A stretch of 64,000 nt of DNA from JAJAZB01 sp964244295 (GTDB lineage: Bacteria; Bacteroidota; Bacteroidia; Cytophagales; Spirosomataceae). Each line of letters opens with the position of its first letter. Positions within the stretch are counted from its first letter, which is position 1. Below are positions 15,950 through 25,149 of this stretch, one piece after another. The position numbers were made by a program, and so were the translations under genes. The DNA is taken from positions 62,001 through 126,000 of the forward strand of contig CAXTIG010000004.1 of assembly GCA_964244295.1 (NCBI GenBank). Direction: 5' to 3'. The notes under the pieces are model-generated. The model saw only the letters and a program-made list of their open reading frames with translations. It was not told where the DNA came from and ran no database searches.

Positions 15950-18639
15950 TCGCTGCGTAAGCTTTTGACGGGATTGACCAGGGCAGCTTTAATGGCCTGG
16001 TAGCTGACGGTTGCTATGGCGATGGAGATGGAGAGTGCCCCCGAAACCACAAACACCCACCACTCCACCTGGATGTGGTACGCAAACTCTTCCAGCCATC
16101 GGCTGGTCGCCCACCAGGCCAATGGAAAGGCAATGCCGTTGGCAATCAGGACCAGTTTCAGAAAATCCGTCGAGAGCAACGCGGTGAGGTTCAGCACGCT
16201 GGCACCCAGCACCTTTCGTACGCCGATTTCCTTGATGCGTTGCTCGGCGGCGTAGGTAGCCAGGCCGAAAAGCCCCAGACAGGCGATGAAAATCGTTGCC
16301 AACGCGACCCAAATCAGCAGGGTTTCCCGGCGCTGGTCTTCGGCGTAAAAGCGCGCCAGTTGCTCGTCCAGAAAATGGTATTCGAGCTGGTGCGTGGGGT
16401 CAATTTTGGTCAGCACGTCGTTCATTCTGGCCAACGTGGTGGGAATGTCCCTGCCTTCGATTCGTGAGGTAAAATAATCAATCAGGTGTACTGGATTTTT
16501 CTGGTAGGCCAGTACCATCGGGGCGATTTTTTCGCGCAACGACTGAAAATGAAAATCCTTCACGATTCCGATGACCCGTGCTTTAAAGGGCTGATTGTCC
16601 GCATTGAGTGGCGTGTAGCCTCCTAAATTCGCCCGGGATGGGATTTCGATTCGTTGCGCCGAGGCCTCGGTGATGCCAAGTAGTTTAGCGGCTGTTTCGT
16701 TGAGCAGGACGGAAGTCGAATCGTTCATTCCGCCAAAATTCCGACCTTTTAAAAGCTGTACTTCAAACGTCTTCGCGAAGTTTTCGTCGGTGGCGATCAG
16801 GTAAGCGACCTGGTGTTCGTCGGTATTTCCCTCGGGCCTGATTTTGACGGTCGGAATCGTCTTCCATTCGCCCGGTACCCTCGACGTAACCGATACGTTT
16901 TTAACCGTCGAAATTCGGCTGAATTCCGTCTTGATCGTTTCGGCCCCGTTGCGTACCCGACCGCTGTTGATGTCGACGACCACCAGCAATTCCTTGTTAA
17001 AACCCAGGTTCTTGTTGTTGGCAAAGCGGACTTGCTGGAAAAGCACGATGGTAGCAATCATCATCACGACCGAAATCGTAAACTGAAACACAACCAGCCC
17101 CTTCCGCAACGACAAAGCCCCTTTGTTCTGGATTTTGAGGTTTTTCAACAAGGAAAGCGGACTGAACCCCGACAGTAACAAAGCCGGATAGCTACCCGAC
17201 AGCAGACCCGTGACAACGAGCGCGAGGAGCGTGTAAACCCAAATCCGGTAATTGCTGTGAATACCGAGCGAGAGTTGCTTGTTGGTGAATTCGTTGAAGG
17301 CAGGCAACAGCACATTGACCACCGCGACGGCCAAAAGAAACGAAAGGCCGGTTACGACCAGCGATTCGGTCAAAAACTGATGAACGAGGTGGCTCCGAAA
17401 AGCGCCGCTGGCCTTGCGTACGCCGATTTCCTTCGCGCGGTTGGAAGCCCGGGCCGTGGCCAGGTTCATGTAATTGATGCAGGCAATCAGCAACACGAAC
17501 AGCGCGACAATCGCGAAGATGTTGACGTACAGCAAAACCCCCTGACTGACGGCTTCCACGTTGGAATTTCTGGCCCCGTCCACGATGTGCTCGGAGTAGA
17601 GGTGAATATCCTTGAGGGGTTGCAGGGTGAAGTCCATCGAATGCCCCGGCTCCCACTTCACGTTGGCGTTGAGCAAGCCGGTGATTTTTTGGGCCGTGGC
17701 TGTCGGGTCCGCTTTTTCCTTCAGCAGAAAAAACGTCATGAAGTTTTGGGAATCCCAGTCAGCTATCCAGGCGGCAAAATCCTCGCTGTTGCTGATGGTC
17801 GCTTCCGAAACCACCGAGTTGAAGTCGAAACTCGAATTGCGGGGATGGTTTTTCAAAACCGCCGTGATTTTCAACGGCTTGTCCGGCATGAACTCAAAAA
17901 CGACGGTTTTGCCAACAACCTGGGTGCTGTTGAAAAGTCGTTGCGCTAATTCTTCGACCAGAATAATCGAATTAGGTTCGTTCAAACCCGACTTACTGTC
18001 GCCATCGACGGCCTCGAAATCAAACAGTTCCAACAGCCCTGAACTGCCAAAGGCGGTGGTTTCCTGAAACGTATTTTTGTTTTCGGGATTGGACAGGTTG
18101 GCTCTTCCCGTTCGGATGATACGCGCTGAGTTTTCAATTTCGCCAATGCTTTTTTTCGATTCTTCGGCCACTTTGTAGCTCGATGCCGCAATGGTCAGGT
18201 CGTCGGTGGGCGTTTTCTTATGCTGAATCGCCCGGTAAATCCGCTTCGTGTTGCCGTGTTGCTGGTCAAACGTCAGTTCGTCGAAGAGGTACAACCCGAT
18301 CAGCAAAAAGCAGGTGATGCCGAAGGTCAGACCGGCCACGTTGAGGGCGGTGTACAGCCGGTTGCGGCGGAGGGTGCGGAAGGCGATTTTGAGGTGGTTG
18401 CGCAGCATGGTGGAGCTGAGGAAAAAAGGGGAAACGGAATCCGGTTTGCGTTGGGCCAGGGGCCGCAGCAGTTTCAGGGCGTTCCAGGCGTAGCGTCGGT
18501 CGGCTTTGGTTTTGCCCCTGGTCTCGACCCAGTGGGCGTACAGTTCAAGCAAATCGCCCTGCACTTCTTCGACCGTGTCGGGGTGGCCCCAGCGGTTGAG
18601 CAGGAAGGTGGCCCAGCGGGGTGGCCGGAGCGTTTTCAT
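15946..18639 (-). CDS. FtsX-family orphan permease C2
   Basis: An 897-residue permease. I chose the ATG at 18637-18639 because it gives the canonical prefix MKTLRPPRWATFLLNRWGHP and overlaps the C1 stop as ATGA; the frame is open further upstream, but that part is only an out-of-frame reading of C1. The core starts STMLRNHLKIAFRTLRRNRL, with TM1 at about 98-118. The first FtsX domain has CINYMNLATARASNRAKEIG and the last has CLGLFGLATYAAEQRIKEIG. The periplasmic domains are rich in Lys and Asn compared with C3, so the likely ligand surface differs even though the prefix is almost the same as in C1 and C3. Confidence 0.9.
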   Translation of the reverse strand: MKTLRPPRWATFLLNRWGHPDTVEEVQGDLLELYAHWVETRGKTKADRRYAWNALKLLRPLAQRKPDSVSPFFLSSTMLRNHLKIAFRTLRRNRLYTALNVAGLTFGITCFLLIGLYLFDELTFDQQHGNTKRIYRAIQHKKTPTDDLTIAASSYKVAEESKKSIGEIENSARIIRTGRANLSNPENKNTFQETTAFGSSGLLELFDFEAVDGDSKSGLNEPNSIILVEELAQRLFNSTQVVGKTVVFEFMPDKPLKITAVLKNHPRNSSFDFNSVVSEATISNSEDFAAWIADWDSQNFMTFFLLKEKADPTATAQKITGLLNANVKWEPGHSMDFTLQPLKDIHLYSEHIVDGARNSNVEAVSQGVLLYVNIFAIVALFVLLIACINYMNLATARASNRAKEIGVRKASGAFRSHLVHQFLTESLVVTGLSFLLAVAVVNVLLPAFNEFTNKQLSLGIHSNYRIWVYTLLALVVTGLLSGSYPALLLSGFSPLSLLKNLKIQNKGALSLRKGLVVFQFTISVVMMIATIVLFQQVRFANNKNLGFNKELLVVVDINSGRVRNGAETIKTEFSRISTVKNVSVTSRVPGEWKTIPTVKIRPEGNTDEHQVAYLIATDENFAKTFEVQLLKGRNFGGMNDSTSVLLNETAAKLLGITEASAQRIEIPSRANLGGYTPLNADNQPFKARVIGIVKDFHFQSLREKIAPMVLAYQKNPVHLIDYFTSRIEGRDIPTTLARMNDVLTKIDPTHQLEYHFLDEQLARFYAEDQRRETLLIWVALATIFIACLGLFGLATYAAEQRIKEIGVRKVLGASVLNLTALLSTDFLKLVLIANGIAFPLAWWATSRWLEEFAYHIQVEWWVFVVSGALSISIAIATVSYQAIKAALVNPVKSLRSE

Positions 18640-21281
18640 TCGCTGCGCAGGCTTTTCACCGGATTCATCAGCGCGGCTTTGATGCTTTGGAAACTGACCG
18701 TCAGCAGGGCGATCAGAACGGCAAGCCCGGCGGCAAGCCCAAACGTCCAGGGGCTGATGTCGATGCGGTACGGGTAGTTTTGCAGCCACTTGTCGATGGC
18801 GAAGAACGCCGCCGGGAACGCCACGACGAAGGAAATCACCACCAGTTTGAGGAAATCCGAGGAAAGTAACTGGACAATGTTCGTCACCGAGGCCCCCAGT
18901 ACTTTGCGAATCCCGACTTCTTTGGTCCGCCGCTCGGCGGAAAGCGTAGCCAGTCCGAACAACCCGATGCAGGAAATAAAGATGGTCAACACGGCCCCGA
19001 ACAGCATGATTTGCTTCCACTTGGCCTCGGCTTCGTACTGTCTGCGGTTTTCTACGTCCAGAAATTTATACGAGTACGGGCTGAAGGGAAACAACTTCCT
19101 GAAGGTCGCTTCGAGGTGGCGCAGGCTGGCGGTTTCGGTGTTGGGCTTGATTTTGATGAAGGCCTTGCCGTATCCGTTTTTTGGCCGCATGGTGAACACC
19201 TGCGGACCGATTTTCTCGTTCAGCGCCTTGTAGTGGTAGTCTTTCACGACGCCAATGACGCGGTATTTTTCCTCGTTGTACCAGAAATTAACCACCTGCC
19301 CCAGGGGTGTTTTCCAGCCGGCCGTTTTGACGAAGGTTTCGTTGACGAGCACCGACTGCGTCGAGTCGGTGGGCAAGTCGGCGGAAAAGTTGCGTCCTTT
19401 CACGATGGGAATCCTGAACAGGGGCAGGTACGTGGGGTCGATGGTTTCGTAACTGAAATTCACCTGCGTTTCCCCGTTGATCTTCGCCACGGTGCCCCAG
19501 CTTCCGCCGTTTTTAGGGGCCACCGCCACGATGCCCGGAGCCTTCAACAATTCGGCTTTCAAAACTTCCAGGCTAGGGTTAAAGCCCGATTTTTCGATAC
19601 TGATGACGTGGGTGTCGTCGTACCCTAACGCTTTGTGAGTCAGGAAATCGAATTGACCGTAAATCGTCAGCGTCCCGATGATGAGGAAAGAGGCAATCGC
19701 AAACTGAAGCACCACGAGCGTTTTTTGCAGGTAGTTTTTCCCCGAAAGCTGGAAGCGGCTGTACAGCGTTTGAACGGGATCGTAGCTAGACAGCACCAGC
19801 GCGGGATAAAATCCGGCCAGCAACCCGGTGGTCAGGAACAGTGCCACGTAACTCGCCACTAACCCGGTGTCGAACAAATACGAGAGCGATAGTGCTTTGT
19901 TGGCCAGTTGATTGAACGTGGGCAGCACCCACAGCACCAGCAGCAGGGCGAAGCCAAACGCGCCGAAGCAAAGCAAAAACGACTCGCCCAGAAACTGCAA
20001 CGTCAGTTGGATTCGTCCGCCGCCCACCACTTTCCGGATGCCGATTTCCTTGGCCCGCTTCAGCGACCGCGCCACGGTCAGGTTGACAAAATTGATGCAG
20101 GCGATGCCCAGGATGAACAGGGCAATGCCCGACAGAATGTACGAGAACAAGGGATTGCTGCCGTCCACCAGCCCGTTGTCGGCGGGCAGGGCTTTGTTGA
20201 GGTGCATGTCGGTGAAGGGCTGGAGCGTGTACTCCACCTTGTTTTTCATGCCGTACTTTTCGGCCACCATCTTGATGGTTTCCTTCGCATCGGCTTGGTA
20301 AATCCGGTTCATGTTGGCCTCCACCTTCCCGACGTTGGCCGTTGGCCTGAGCACCACAAACGTGTTGAGGAAGATGTTAAACCAGTTTTCCCGGTTCACT
20401 ACTTCTTCCGGCTTTACCACCAACGGCATCAGCGCATCGAATTTGATGGAAGAATTCTGCGGGCTTTTTTTCGCTACGCCCGTGACGGCATACGGCTCAA
20501 ACGGGCCGTTTTCGCCTCCTCCGTAGGATACTTTAAAGAAAATAACTTTCCCCAGGGCGTCGGTAGTCCCAAATTGGGTTTGGGCCAATTCTTCCGAAAT
20601 CACCACCGATTTTGGCTGGCGCAGGGCCGTTTTCGGATCGCCACTCAACAAGGGGAAGGAAAAAACCGAAAAGAAACTGGTGTCCGTCAAAAACACCTGC
20701 TGGCTTTTCACCTCCGTGCCCTGCTTCATGGCGTAGAGGTAATCCTGAAAGCGCACAAACGATTGAATTTCGGGGATGCCCGCCGTGAATTTTGGCCCCT
20801 GAAAATACCCCGTGTTTCCCACCAAGCTTTCCAGGGTGCCGCCCAGCGCGATGCGTTTGCTCGTAATTCGGTGGATGTTCGGGTTGTTGGCGTGAAAGCG
20901 GTCGTAGCTAACCTCGTCTTTGGTAAAGAGCAGGATCAGCATCGCCGCCGCCAGGCCAATGCTCAGGCCAATCACGTTGATGAAGGCGTACACCCGGTTG
21001 CGGGATAGCGTACGGAAGGCAACGGTCAGGTAATTGCGAATCATGGCCGGATGGAGAAAAAAAGGGGTAGAATACGCAGGCGATCGTTTCGATTTCGCCC
21101 AGGGACGCAGTAATTTCAAAGCACTCCAACCGTAGCACCAGCGGGCCTTTCGCTCGCCCACCGTCTCGATCCAGTGGGCGTAGAGTTCGAGCAAATCGCC
21201 CTGCACTTCTTCGCGGGTGTCGGGGTGGCCGAATGCTTCGAGCAGCCAGGTGGCCCAGCGGGGTGGTTTCGTCGGTTTCAT
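18636..21281 (-). CDS. FtsX-family orphan permease C1
   Basis: An 881-residue permease and the first transporter of operon C, starting 10 bases after the PadR stop. The prefix domain is at residues 1-75 (GHPDTREEVQGDLLELYAHW), the core starts at MIRNYLTVAFRTLSRNRVYA, and TM1 is at about 100-120. The first FtsX domain carries CINFVNLTVARSLKRAKEIG and the second SCIGLFGLATLSAERRTKEV. It departs from its neighbours in the last membrane region (KWLQNYPYRIDISPWTFGL). The operon order PadR-C1-C2-C3, with both permease junctions overlapping as ATGA, points to fixed stoichiometry and perhaps to hetero-oligomers. Confidence 0.9.
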   Translation of the reverse strand: MKPTKPPRWATWLLEAFGHPDTREEVQGDLLELYAHWIETVGERKARWCYGWSALKLLRPWAKSKRSPAYSTPFFLHPAMIRNYLTVAFRTLSRNRVYAFINVIGLSIGLAAAMLILLFTKDEVSYDRFHANNPNIHRITSKRIALGGTLESLVGNTGYFQGPKFTAGIPEIQSFVRFQDYLYAMKQGTEVKSQQVFLTDTSFFSVFSFPLLSGDPKTALRQPKSVVISEELAQTQFGTTDALGKVIFFKVSYGGGENGPFEPYAVTGVAKKSPQNSSIKFDALMPLVVKPEEVVNRENWFNIFLNTFVVLRPTANVGKVEANMNRIYQADAKETIKMVAEKYGMKNKVEYTLQPFTDMHLNKALPADNGLVDGSNPLFSYILSGIALFILGIACINFVNLTVARSLKRAKEIGIRKVVGGGRIQLTLQFLGESFLLCFGAFGFALLLVLWVLPTFNQLANKALSLSYLFDTGLVASYVALFLTTGLLAGFYPALVLSSYDPVQTLYSRFQLSGKNYLQKTLVVLQFAIASFLIIGTLTIYGQFDFLTHKALGYDDTHVISIEKSGFNPSLEVLKAELLKAPGIVAVAPKNGGSWGTVAKINGETQVNFSYETIDPTYLPLFRIPIVKGRNFSADLPTDSTQSVLVNETFVKTAGWKTPLGQVVNFWYNEEKYRVIGVVKDYHYKALNEKIGPQVFTMRPKNGYGKAFIKIKPNTETASLRHLEATFRKLFPFSPYSYKFLDVENRRQYEAEAKWKQIMLFGAVLTIFISCIGLFGLATLSAERRTKEVGIRKVLGASVTNIVQLLSSDFLKLVVISFVVAFPAAFFAIDKWLQNYPYRIDISPWTFGLAAGLAVLIALLTVSFQSIKAALMNPVKSLRSE

Positions 21282-21291
21282 GGCGCGGCGC

Positions 21292-21630
21292 TCAGTTGCC
21301 CATCAGTTGCAGGGTCTGCGGCGGCAGGGCGTCCCAGAGTTGCTCCCGCACTTGCTTCACCTCAGTCAGGGCTTTGCGCCCGGCGGCGGTCACGGTGAAA
21401 AAGCGCTTGCGCCGCCCGCCCCGTTCGGCGGTGGCCCCGCCCATTTTCGAGGTCAGATAGCCTTTTTCCGCCAGCCGTTGCAGCGTCGTGTGGACCGTGC
21501 TGAACCCCACCATCCGCCCGAGCTTTCGCTCGATTTCCTGCGTGACGCTCACGCCGTAGGCCGCTTCGTCGAGCACGGCGACGGTCAGCAACACCACCTC
21601 CTCGAATTCCCCTAAAAAGGCTCTTTTCAT
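21292..21630 (-). CDS. PadR-family transcriptional regulator (cluster C)
   Basis: A 112-residue PadR protein. LGEFEEVVLLTVAVLDEAAY is followed by the recognition helix MVGFSTVHTTLQRLAEKGYL and the wing AERGGRRKRFFTVTAAG. The C-terminus (QVREQLWDALPPQTLQLMGN) is the short dimer or effector helix. It heads operon C. The upstream region has the second-best -24/-12-like element in the window (TGGCAC with TTG at correct spacing) and two dyads, so activation from upstream and autoregulation by PadR itself are both plausible. No ligand can be inferred. Confidence 0.92.
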   Translation of the reverse strand: MKRAFLGEFEEVVLLTVAVLDEAAYGVSVTQEIERKLGRMVGFSTVHTTLQRLAEKGYLTSKMGGATAERGGRRKRFFTVTAAGRKALTEVKQVREQLWDALPPQTLQLMGN

Positions 21631-21659
21631 GCCGTCCGTGATTTTAGTTGATCATGTCG

Positions 21660-21675
21660 AACAAATGCGGTGCCA
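21660..21675 (-). promoter_or_regulatory. Candidate sigma-54-like -24/-12 element, PadR cluster C
   Basis: On the minus strand it reads TGGCACCGCATTTGTT and ends 29 bases before the PadR start. TGGCAC and TTG are in sigma-54 register; the -12 C is T. Confidence 0.5.
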
Positions 21676-21739
21676 CGGGCGGGCCAAGCCTCAACCGGCG
21701 CAGGAAAAGCCGTTTTTGCCAAAAAAAGACGAATCGAGT

Positions 21740-21776
21740 TGTCCGTTTCTGGACAGGAACCGTACTGAAATGGACA
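21740..21776. promoter_or_regulatory. Paired TGTCCG-type dyads upstream of PadR cluster C
   Basis: TGTCCGTTTCTGGACA (21740-21755) and CGTACTGAAATGGACA (21761-21776) start 21 bases apart, about 65 bases above the -24-like element. The first dyad is nearly perfect; the second keeps its right half. Confidence 0.6.
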
Positions 21777-21841
21777 AGGCAATCCGGTTGGGGTTGCCTT
21801 GTTTGGGCTTACGTCGCTGAGGGCTGGGTATTGACCGGATC

Positions 21842-22195
21842 TCAGTTGCTTCGCATGATTTCGACGCGATACCGGGTTACAACGAGCAGGCGGGCCTCGG
21901 GCAATTGAGCCAGGATGCTGGCCCAATTCTCGGCGAAGAATTGGTGCAGTTCGCGTAGCAACAAGTTTCCTAACCGCAGGTAAATGACCTGAGGCGGATT
22001 AGAATCAAGCAGACAGCGATCGTGGAAATCGGCATCCTTCGTCACGATGACCAGACGATTTTCTTTGGCATACTCCCAGATGTCACGGTCGGGCCACCGA
22101 CCATTGATATCGATGACGAACTCAAATTCGTCGGAATTGAAAAACTAGAAGTATTTCGGCAGATTGACGTCGATCAGAAACCGCTGCGTAGGCAT
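21842..22195 (-). pseudogene. DUF5615 PIN-like toxin gene interrupted by an amber stop
   Basis: From the ATG at 22193-22195 the frame reads MPTQRFLIDVNLPKYF, then TAG at 22145-22147, then continues FFNSDEFEFVIDINGRWPDR and ...NRLVIVTKDADFHDRC...PPQVIYLRLGN to a TGA at 21842-21844. This is the DUF5615 (PIN-like) pattern with LIDVNLP near the start and the TKDADF acidic motif intact. The stop could derive from a TGG Trp codon by one transition. The ATG shares one base with the upstream DUF433 stop (TGATG), which is typical of this toxin-antitoxin-like pair. Expression would need readthrough or restart, so the toxin is probably off. Confidence 0.85.
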
Positions 22196-22425
22196 CAGGC
22201 AGAGAGCGCGTAGTAGGAGTCATCCGTCAACCGGGCGGCAAATTGCAGGCAAGCCGCAATATCTTCTTTCTCCAAAAATGGATACGCTTCCAGTAGATTT
22301 TCTTCCGTTTCTCCCGCCGCCAGGTACTCCAGAATCGTCCGAACCGTGATGCGGTACCCGCGAATCGTCGGCTTACCGTTGCAGACCATTTCGTCGATGG
22401 TAATTCGGTGGAGCAAGGATTCCAT
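22195..22425 (-). CDS. DUF433-family antitoxin-like protein
   Basis: A 76-residue protein with the DUF433 signature: RITIDEMVCNGKPTIRGYRI followed by TVRTILEYLAAGETEENLLE and AYPFLEKEDIAACLQFAA. The domain is a small HTH-like bundle commonly found as the partner of DUF5615 PIN-like toxins. It overlaps the broken toxin gene by one base. In intact pairs the DUF433 protein is thought to neutralise the toxin and bind its own promoter, which would lie in 22426-22557. It sits between operon C and permease D3 and is unrelated to either by function. Confidence 0.85.
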   Translation of the reverse strand: MESLLHRITIDEMVCNGKPTIRGYRITVRTILEYLAAGETEENLLEAYPFLEKEDIAACLQFAARLTDDSYYALSA

Positions 22426-22557
22426 AGTCTAAAAAGTAACGAATGCCAGGCGAAGGTACTGTTTTTCAAGCCACTCACCACCCGTCTTCGCCGAGCCGAC
22501 GGTAGCGATACCGGGGTGTTGAAACCGACTTAGTTCTCGTCTGCCTGGCTTCGACGG

Positions 22558-24987
22558 TTACTCACTCCGCAAACTCTTCACCGGGTTCATCAGCGCCGCT
22601 TTCACGCTCTGAACACTCACCGTCAGCAGCGCAATGCCCACCGCCAGCAACCCGGCCCCGGCGAACACCCACCACTCCAGGTCGATTTTGTAGGCAAAAT
22701 CCTGGAGCCAGCGGTTCATCGCGTACCCGGCCAGGGGCGCGGCGAGCACCATCGCCACCAGCACCAGTTTCAGAAAATCCTTGCTGAGTAGCCCCACGAT
22801 GCTGGTCACGCTCGCGCCCAGCACCTTCCGCACCCCGATTTCTTTGGTGCGCTGTTCGGCGGTGAAGGTGGCCAGGCCGAACAGGCCCAGGCAGGCCACG
22901 AAAATGGTGAGTCCGGCGAAGATTCCCAGAATTTGGCCCGCCTTCTGCTCCGCCCGGTAGGTGGCTTGGAACCGCTCGTCGAGAAACGAGTACGCGAACG
23001 GCCCTTCCGCCCTGAATTTCTTCCAGGTGCGCTCCAGCGCGGCCATGACCCCGGCGATGTTCCCCGTTTTCACTTTTACAATCATGGTTCCGCCTGTGTT
23101 GCCCAGCGTCATCACCAGGGGGGAAATGCGCTCGTGCATCGATTTGAAGTGAAAATCCTTCACCACCCCGACGACCCGGTACGTCGTTTTCCGACCCTCG
23201 TTGTTTGAGTGGGTGATGGGATGTCCGAGGGCCTTGCCACCCCAGCCAAAGGCCTTTGCCGCCGTTTCGTTCAGGATTACGCCCGTCGAATCGGTGCCGA
23301 ATTGGGGCGAGAAATTCCGCCCCGCCGCCAGTTGCATCCCCAGCGTCGGGATGTACTCGGCATCCACGTCGTACCGCAGCGTTTTCACGAGTTGGGCGGA
23401 TTGAGCGTCGGGGTAAACAAAGAAGTTGTTGTCATGACTTGGCCCGGCGGGCAGGTAGCCGGAGGAACTCACGCTCACCACGCGGGGGTCCTGGCGGAGT
23501 TGCTGACTGAACGCGGCCTCGCCTTTACCCAGCATCCAGGTTTCGGGCAACACCAGCACCTGGGCCTTTTCGTAGCCCAATTTCTTGTTCTGAATGTAGC
23601 TGAGTTGCCGGTACACCACGGTGGTACACACCGTCAGGGTGATGGAAATGAAGAACTGAAACACGATTAAGCCGCTGCGCAGGCTGATGTTCCGGCCCGG
23701 ATTCGTGCCCAAAAGCACCCGGCCTTTCAGCACGGCAACCGGCTTGAACGACGACAGAAAAAACGCCGGGTAGCTACCCGCCAGCACCCCAACGAGCAGG
23801 CCAAAGCCCAGCAAACCCGGTAACAACCCCGGATTGGTGCTGAAATTCAGGCTCAGGTTTTTCCCCGCCAGGTCGTTGAACACCGGCAGGGCCAGGTACA
23901 CCAACCCAATGCCCAGCAGCAACGCAAATGCCGTGAGCAGGATGGATTCGAGCAAAAACTGCCGGACCAACTCCCCGCGCACCGACCCCATCACTTTCCG
24001 AATCCCCACCTCCCTGGCCCGCTTCGAGGCGCTGGCCGTGCTGAGGTTCATGAAATTGATGCAGGCGATGAGCAACATAAACAGCGCGATGGCCCCGAAA
24101 ATGTACACGTACCGGATGTCGCCCGCCGGGGAGAGGTCGTTGGCAAAATCCGAACGCAGGTGGATATCGGTCAGGGGTTGGAAAAAAAAGCCGAGGTCGT
24201 TGCCTTTTTTGTGGTATTCGGCCAGACTGAGGCCAAAACCCTTTTGAAACTGCGGCCCCATGTATTTTTCCACGACCTGCGGCAGTTTGGCTTCGAGTCG
24301 TTGATACTCGTAGCCTTTCGGGAGGACGAGGTAGGTGTAAAACCCGGAGGTCATCCACGAAGGCTGCCGGGCCTCGGGAAAACTGGCCATCGACGCGAAG
24401 AGGTCGACGTGGAAGTGCGAGTTGGTTGGTACCGGCTCGATGACCCCGGTGATTTTCAGCGTGGCGTTGAAATCTTTGAACGCCAGTGTTTTCCCGATGG
24501 GATCGGCGCTGCCGAAATACCGCTCCGCCGCCTTCCGGGAAATCACGACGGTGTTGGGTTGCACCAGGGCCGTTCGGGCGTCGCCCTGAATGAAGGGTAG
24601 GGTGAACACCTGGAAAAAGTTGGAATCGACGAAGGCGAAGGCGTCTTCCCGGAAGATTTTATCCCCAACCGTCACGCGGGGCACGCCGTAATCGCGCAAC
24701 CGGGTGGCTTCCTGCACCTCCGGGTAATCGGCCCGGAGCGTTTGGGCGACGGGCGGCATCACGGTCGCTTCGTTGAGGCGTTGCCCTTCCATCGAAGCCC
24801 GGAAAATAACCCGCACGATGCGGTCGGATTTCTCGTGGAAACGGTCGTAACTGAGTTCATCGGCCACGAACAGCAGAATCACCAGGCAGGTCGCGATGCC
24901 GATGGCCAGCCCGGCGATGTTGAGGCCGGAAAACGCCCGCTGCCGCAACAGGTTGCGCCAGGCGATTTTGAAGTAGGTACGGAGCAT
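22558..24987 (-). CDS. FtsX-family permease D3, lacking the prefix domain
   Basis: An 809-residue permease that starts directly at MLRTYFKIAWRNLLRQRAF. I use the ATG at 24985-24987; a longer TTG start at 25027-25029 would lie inside the promoter element. It is the only member here without the roughly 80-residue prefix. The first FtsX domain has CINFMNLSTASASKRAREVG, the second CLGLFGLATFTAEQRTKEIG, and the end is NPVKSLRSE. Its core is closest to E3 (shared FHANADRIVRV / FHEKSDRIVRV and LQPLTDIHLRSD-type motifs). It has its own sigma-54-like promoter and no PadR, so it may be the PadR-independent member of the regulon. Confidence 0.9.
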   Translation of the reverse strand: MLRTYFKIAWRNLLRQRAFSGLNIAGLAIGIATCLVILLFVADELSYDRFHEKSDRIVRVIFRASMEGQRLNEATVMPPVAQTLRADYPEVQEATRLRDYGVPRVTVGDKIFREDAFAFVDSNFFQVFTLPFIQGDARTALVQPNTVVISRKAAERYFGSADPIGKTLAFKDFNATLKITGVIEPVPTNSHFHVDLFASMASFPEARQPSWMTSGFYTYLVLPKGYEYQRLEAKLPQVVEKYMGPQFQKGFGLSLAEYHKKGNDLGFFFQPLTDIHLRSDFANDLSPAGDIRYVYIFGAIALFMLLIACINFMNLSTASASKRAREVGIRKVMGSVRGELVRQFLLESILLTAFALLLGIGLVYLALPVFNDLAGKNLSLNFSTNPGLLPGLLGFGLLVGVLAGSYPAFFLSSFKPVAVLKGRVLLGTNPGRNISLRSGLIVFQFFISITLTVCTTVVYRQLSYIQNKKLGYEKAQVLVLPETWMLGKGEAAFSQQLRQDPRVVSVSSSGYLPAGPSHDNNFFVYPDAQSAQLVKTLRYDVDAEYIPTLGMQLAAGRNFSPQFGTDSTGVILNETAAKAFGWGGKALGHPITHSNNEGRKTTYRVVGVVKDFHFKSMHERISPLVMTLGNTGGTMIVKVKTGNIAGVMAALERTWKKFRAEGPFAYSFLDERFQATYRAEQKAGQILGIFAGLTIFVACLGLFGLATFTAEQRTKEIGVRKVLGASVTSIVGLLSKDFLKLVLVAMVLAAPLAGYAMNRWLQDFAYKIDLEWWVFAGAGLLAVGIALLTVSVQSVKAALMNPVKSLRSE

Positions 24988-25024
24988 GGCGATCGGGGTT
25001 ACCAGAAAAGTACCCAGCACCTCC

Positions 25025-25040
25025 GGCAAGAGACGTGCCT
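25025..25040 (-). promoter_or_regulatory. Sigma-54 (-24/-12) promoter of permease D3
   Basis: On the minus strand it reads AGGCACGTCTCTTGCC, which has GGCACG-N4-TTGC exactly as in the sigma-54 consensus except for the first base. It ends 37 bases before the D3 start codon. This is the best match of the five and anchors the reading of the other four. Confidence 0.7.
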
Positions 25041-25080
25041 CTCCCGGAAAGAGGCTACATTCCCTAAATGAGCTTTTTCG

Positions 25081-25118
25081 TCGTCCGAAACCGAACAGGG
25101 TTTTGTCCGCAACTGGAC
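25081..25118. promoter_or_regulatory. Paired TGTCCG-type dyads upstream of permease D3
   Basis: CGTCCGAAACCGAACA (25081-25096) and TGTCCGCAACTGGACA (25103-25118) start 22 bases apart, about 41 bases above the -24 element. They lie between D3 and the 3' end of D2, so D3 is not simply co-transcribed with D2. Confidence 0.65.
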
Positions 25119-25149
25119 AGCGTCAACGTTTCGGGCGGTGCGGGCGGTT

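Noticed and set aside
18640..19020. N-terminal extension of permease C2 to 19020
   Set aside because: The extra 127 codons overlap C1 in another frame and lack any domain. The ATG at 18637-18639 gives the canonical prefix and the ATGA overlap.
24988..25029. Upstream TTG start of permease D3
   Set aside because: It would place the start codon inside the -24/-12 element, and the added residues do not resemble a prefix domain.
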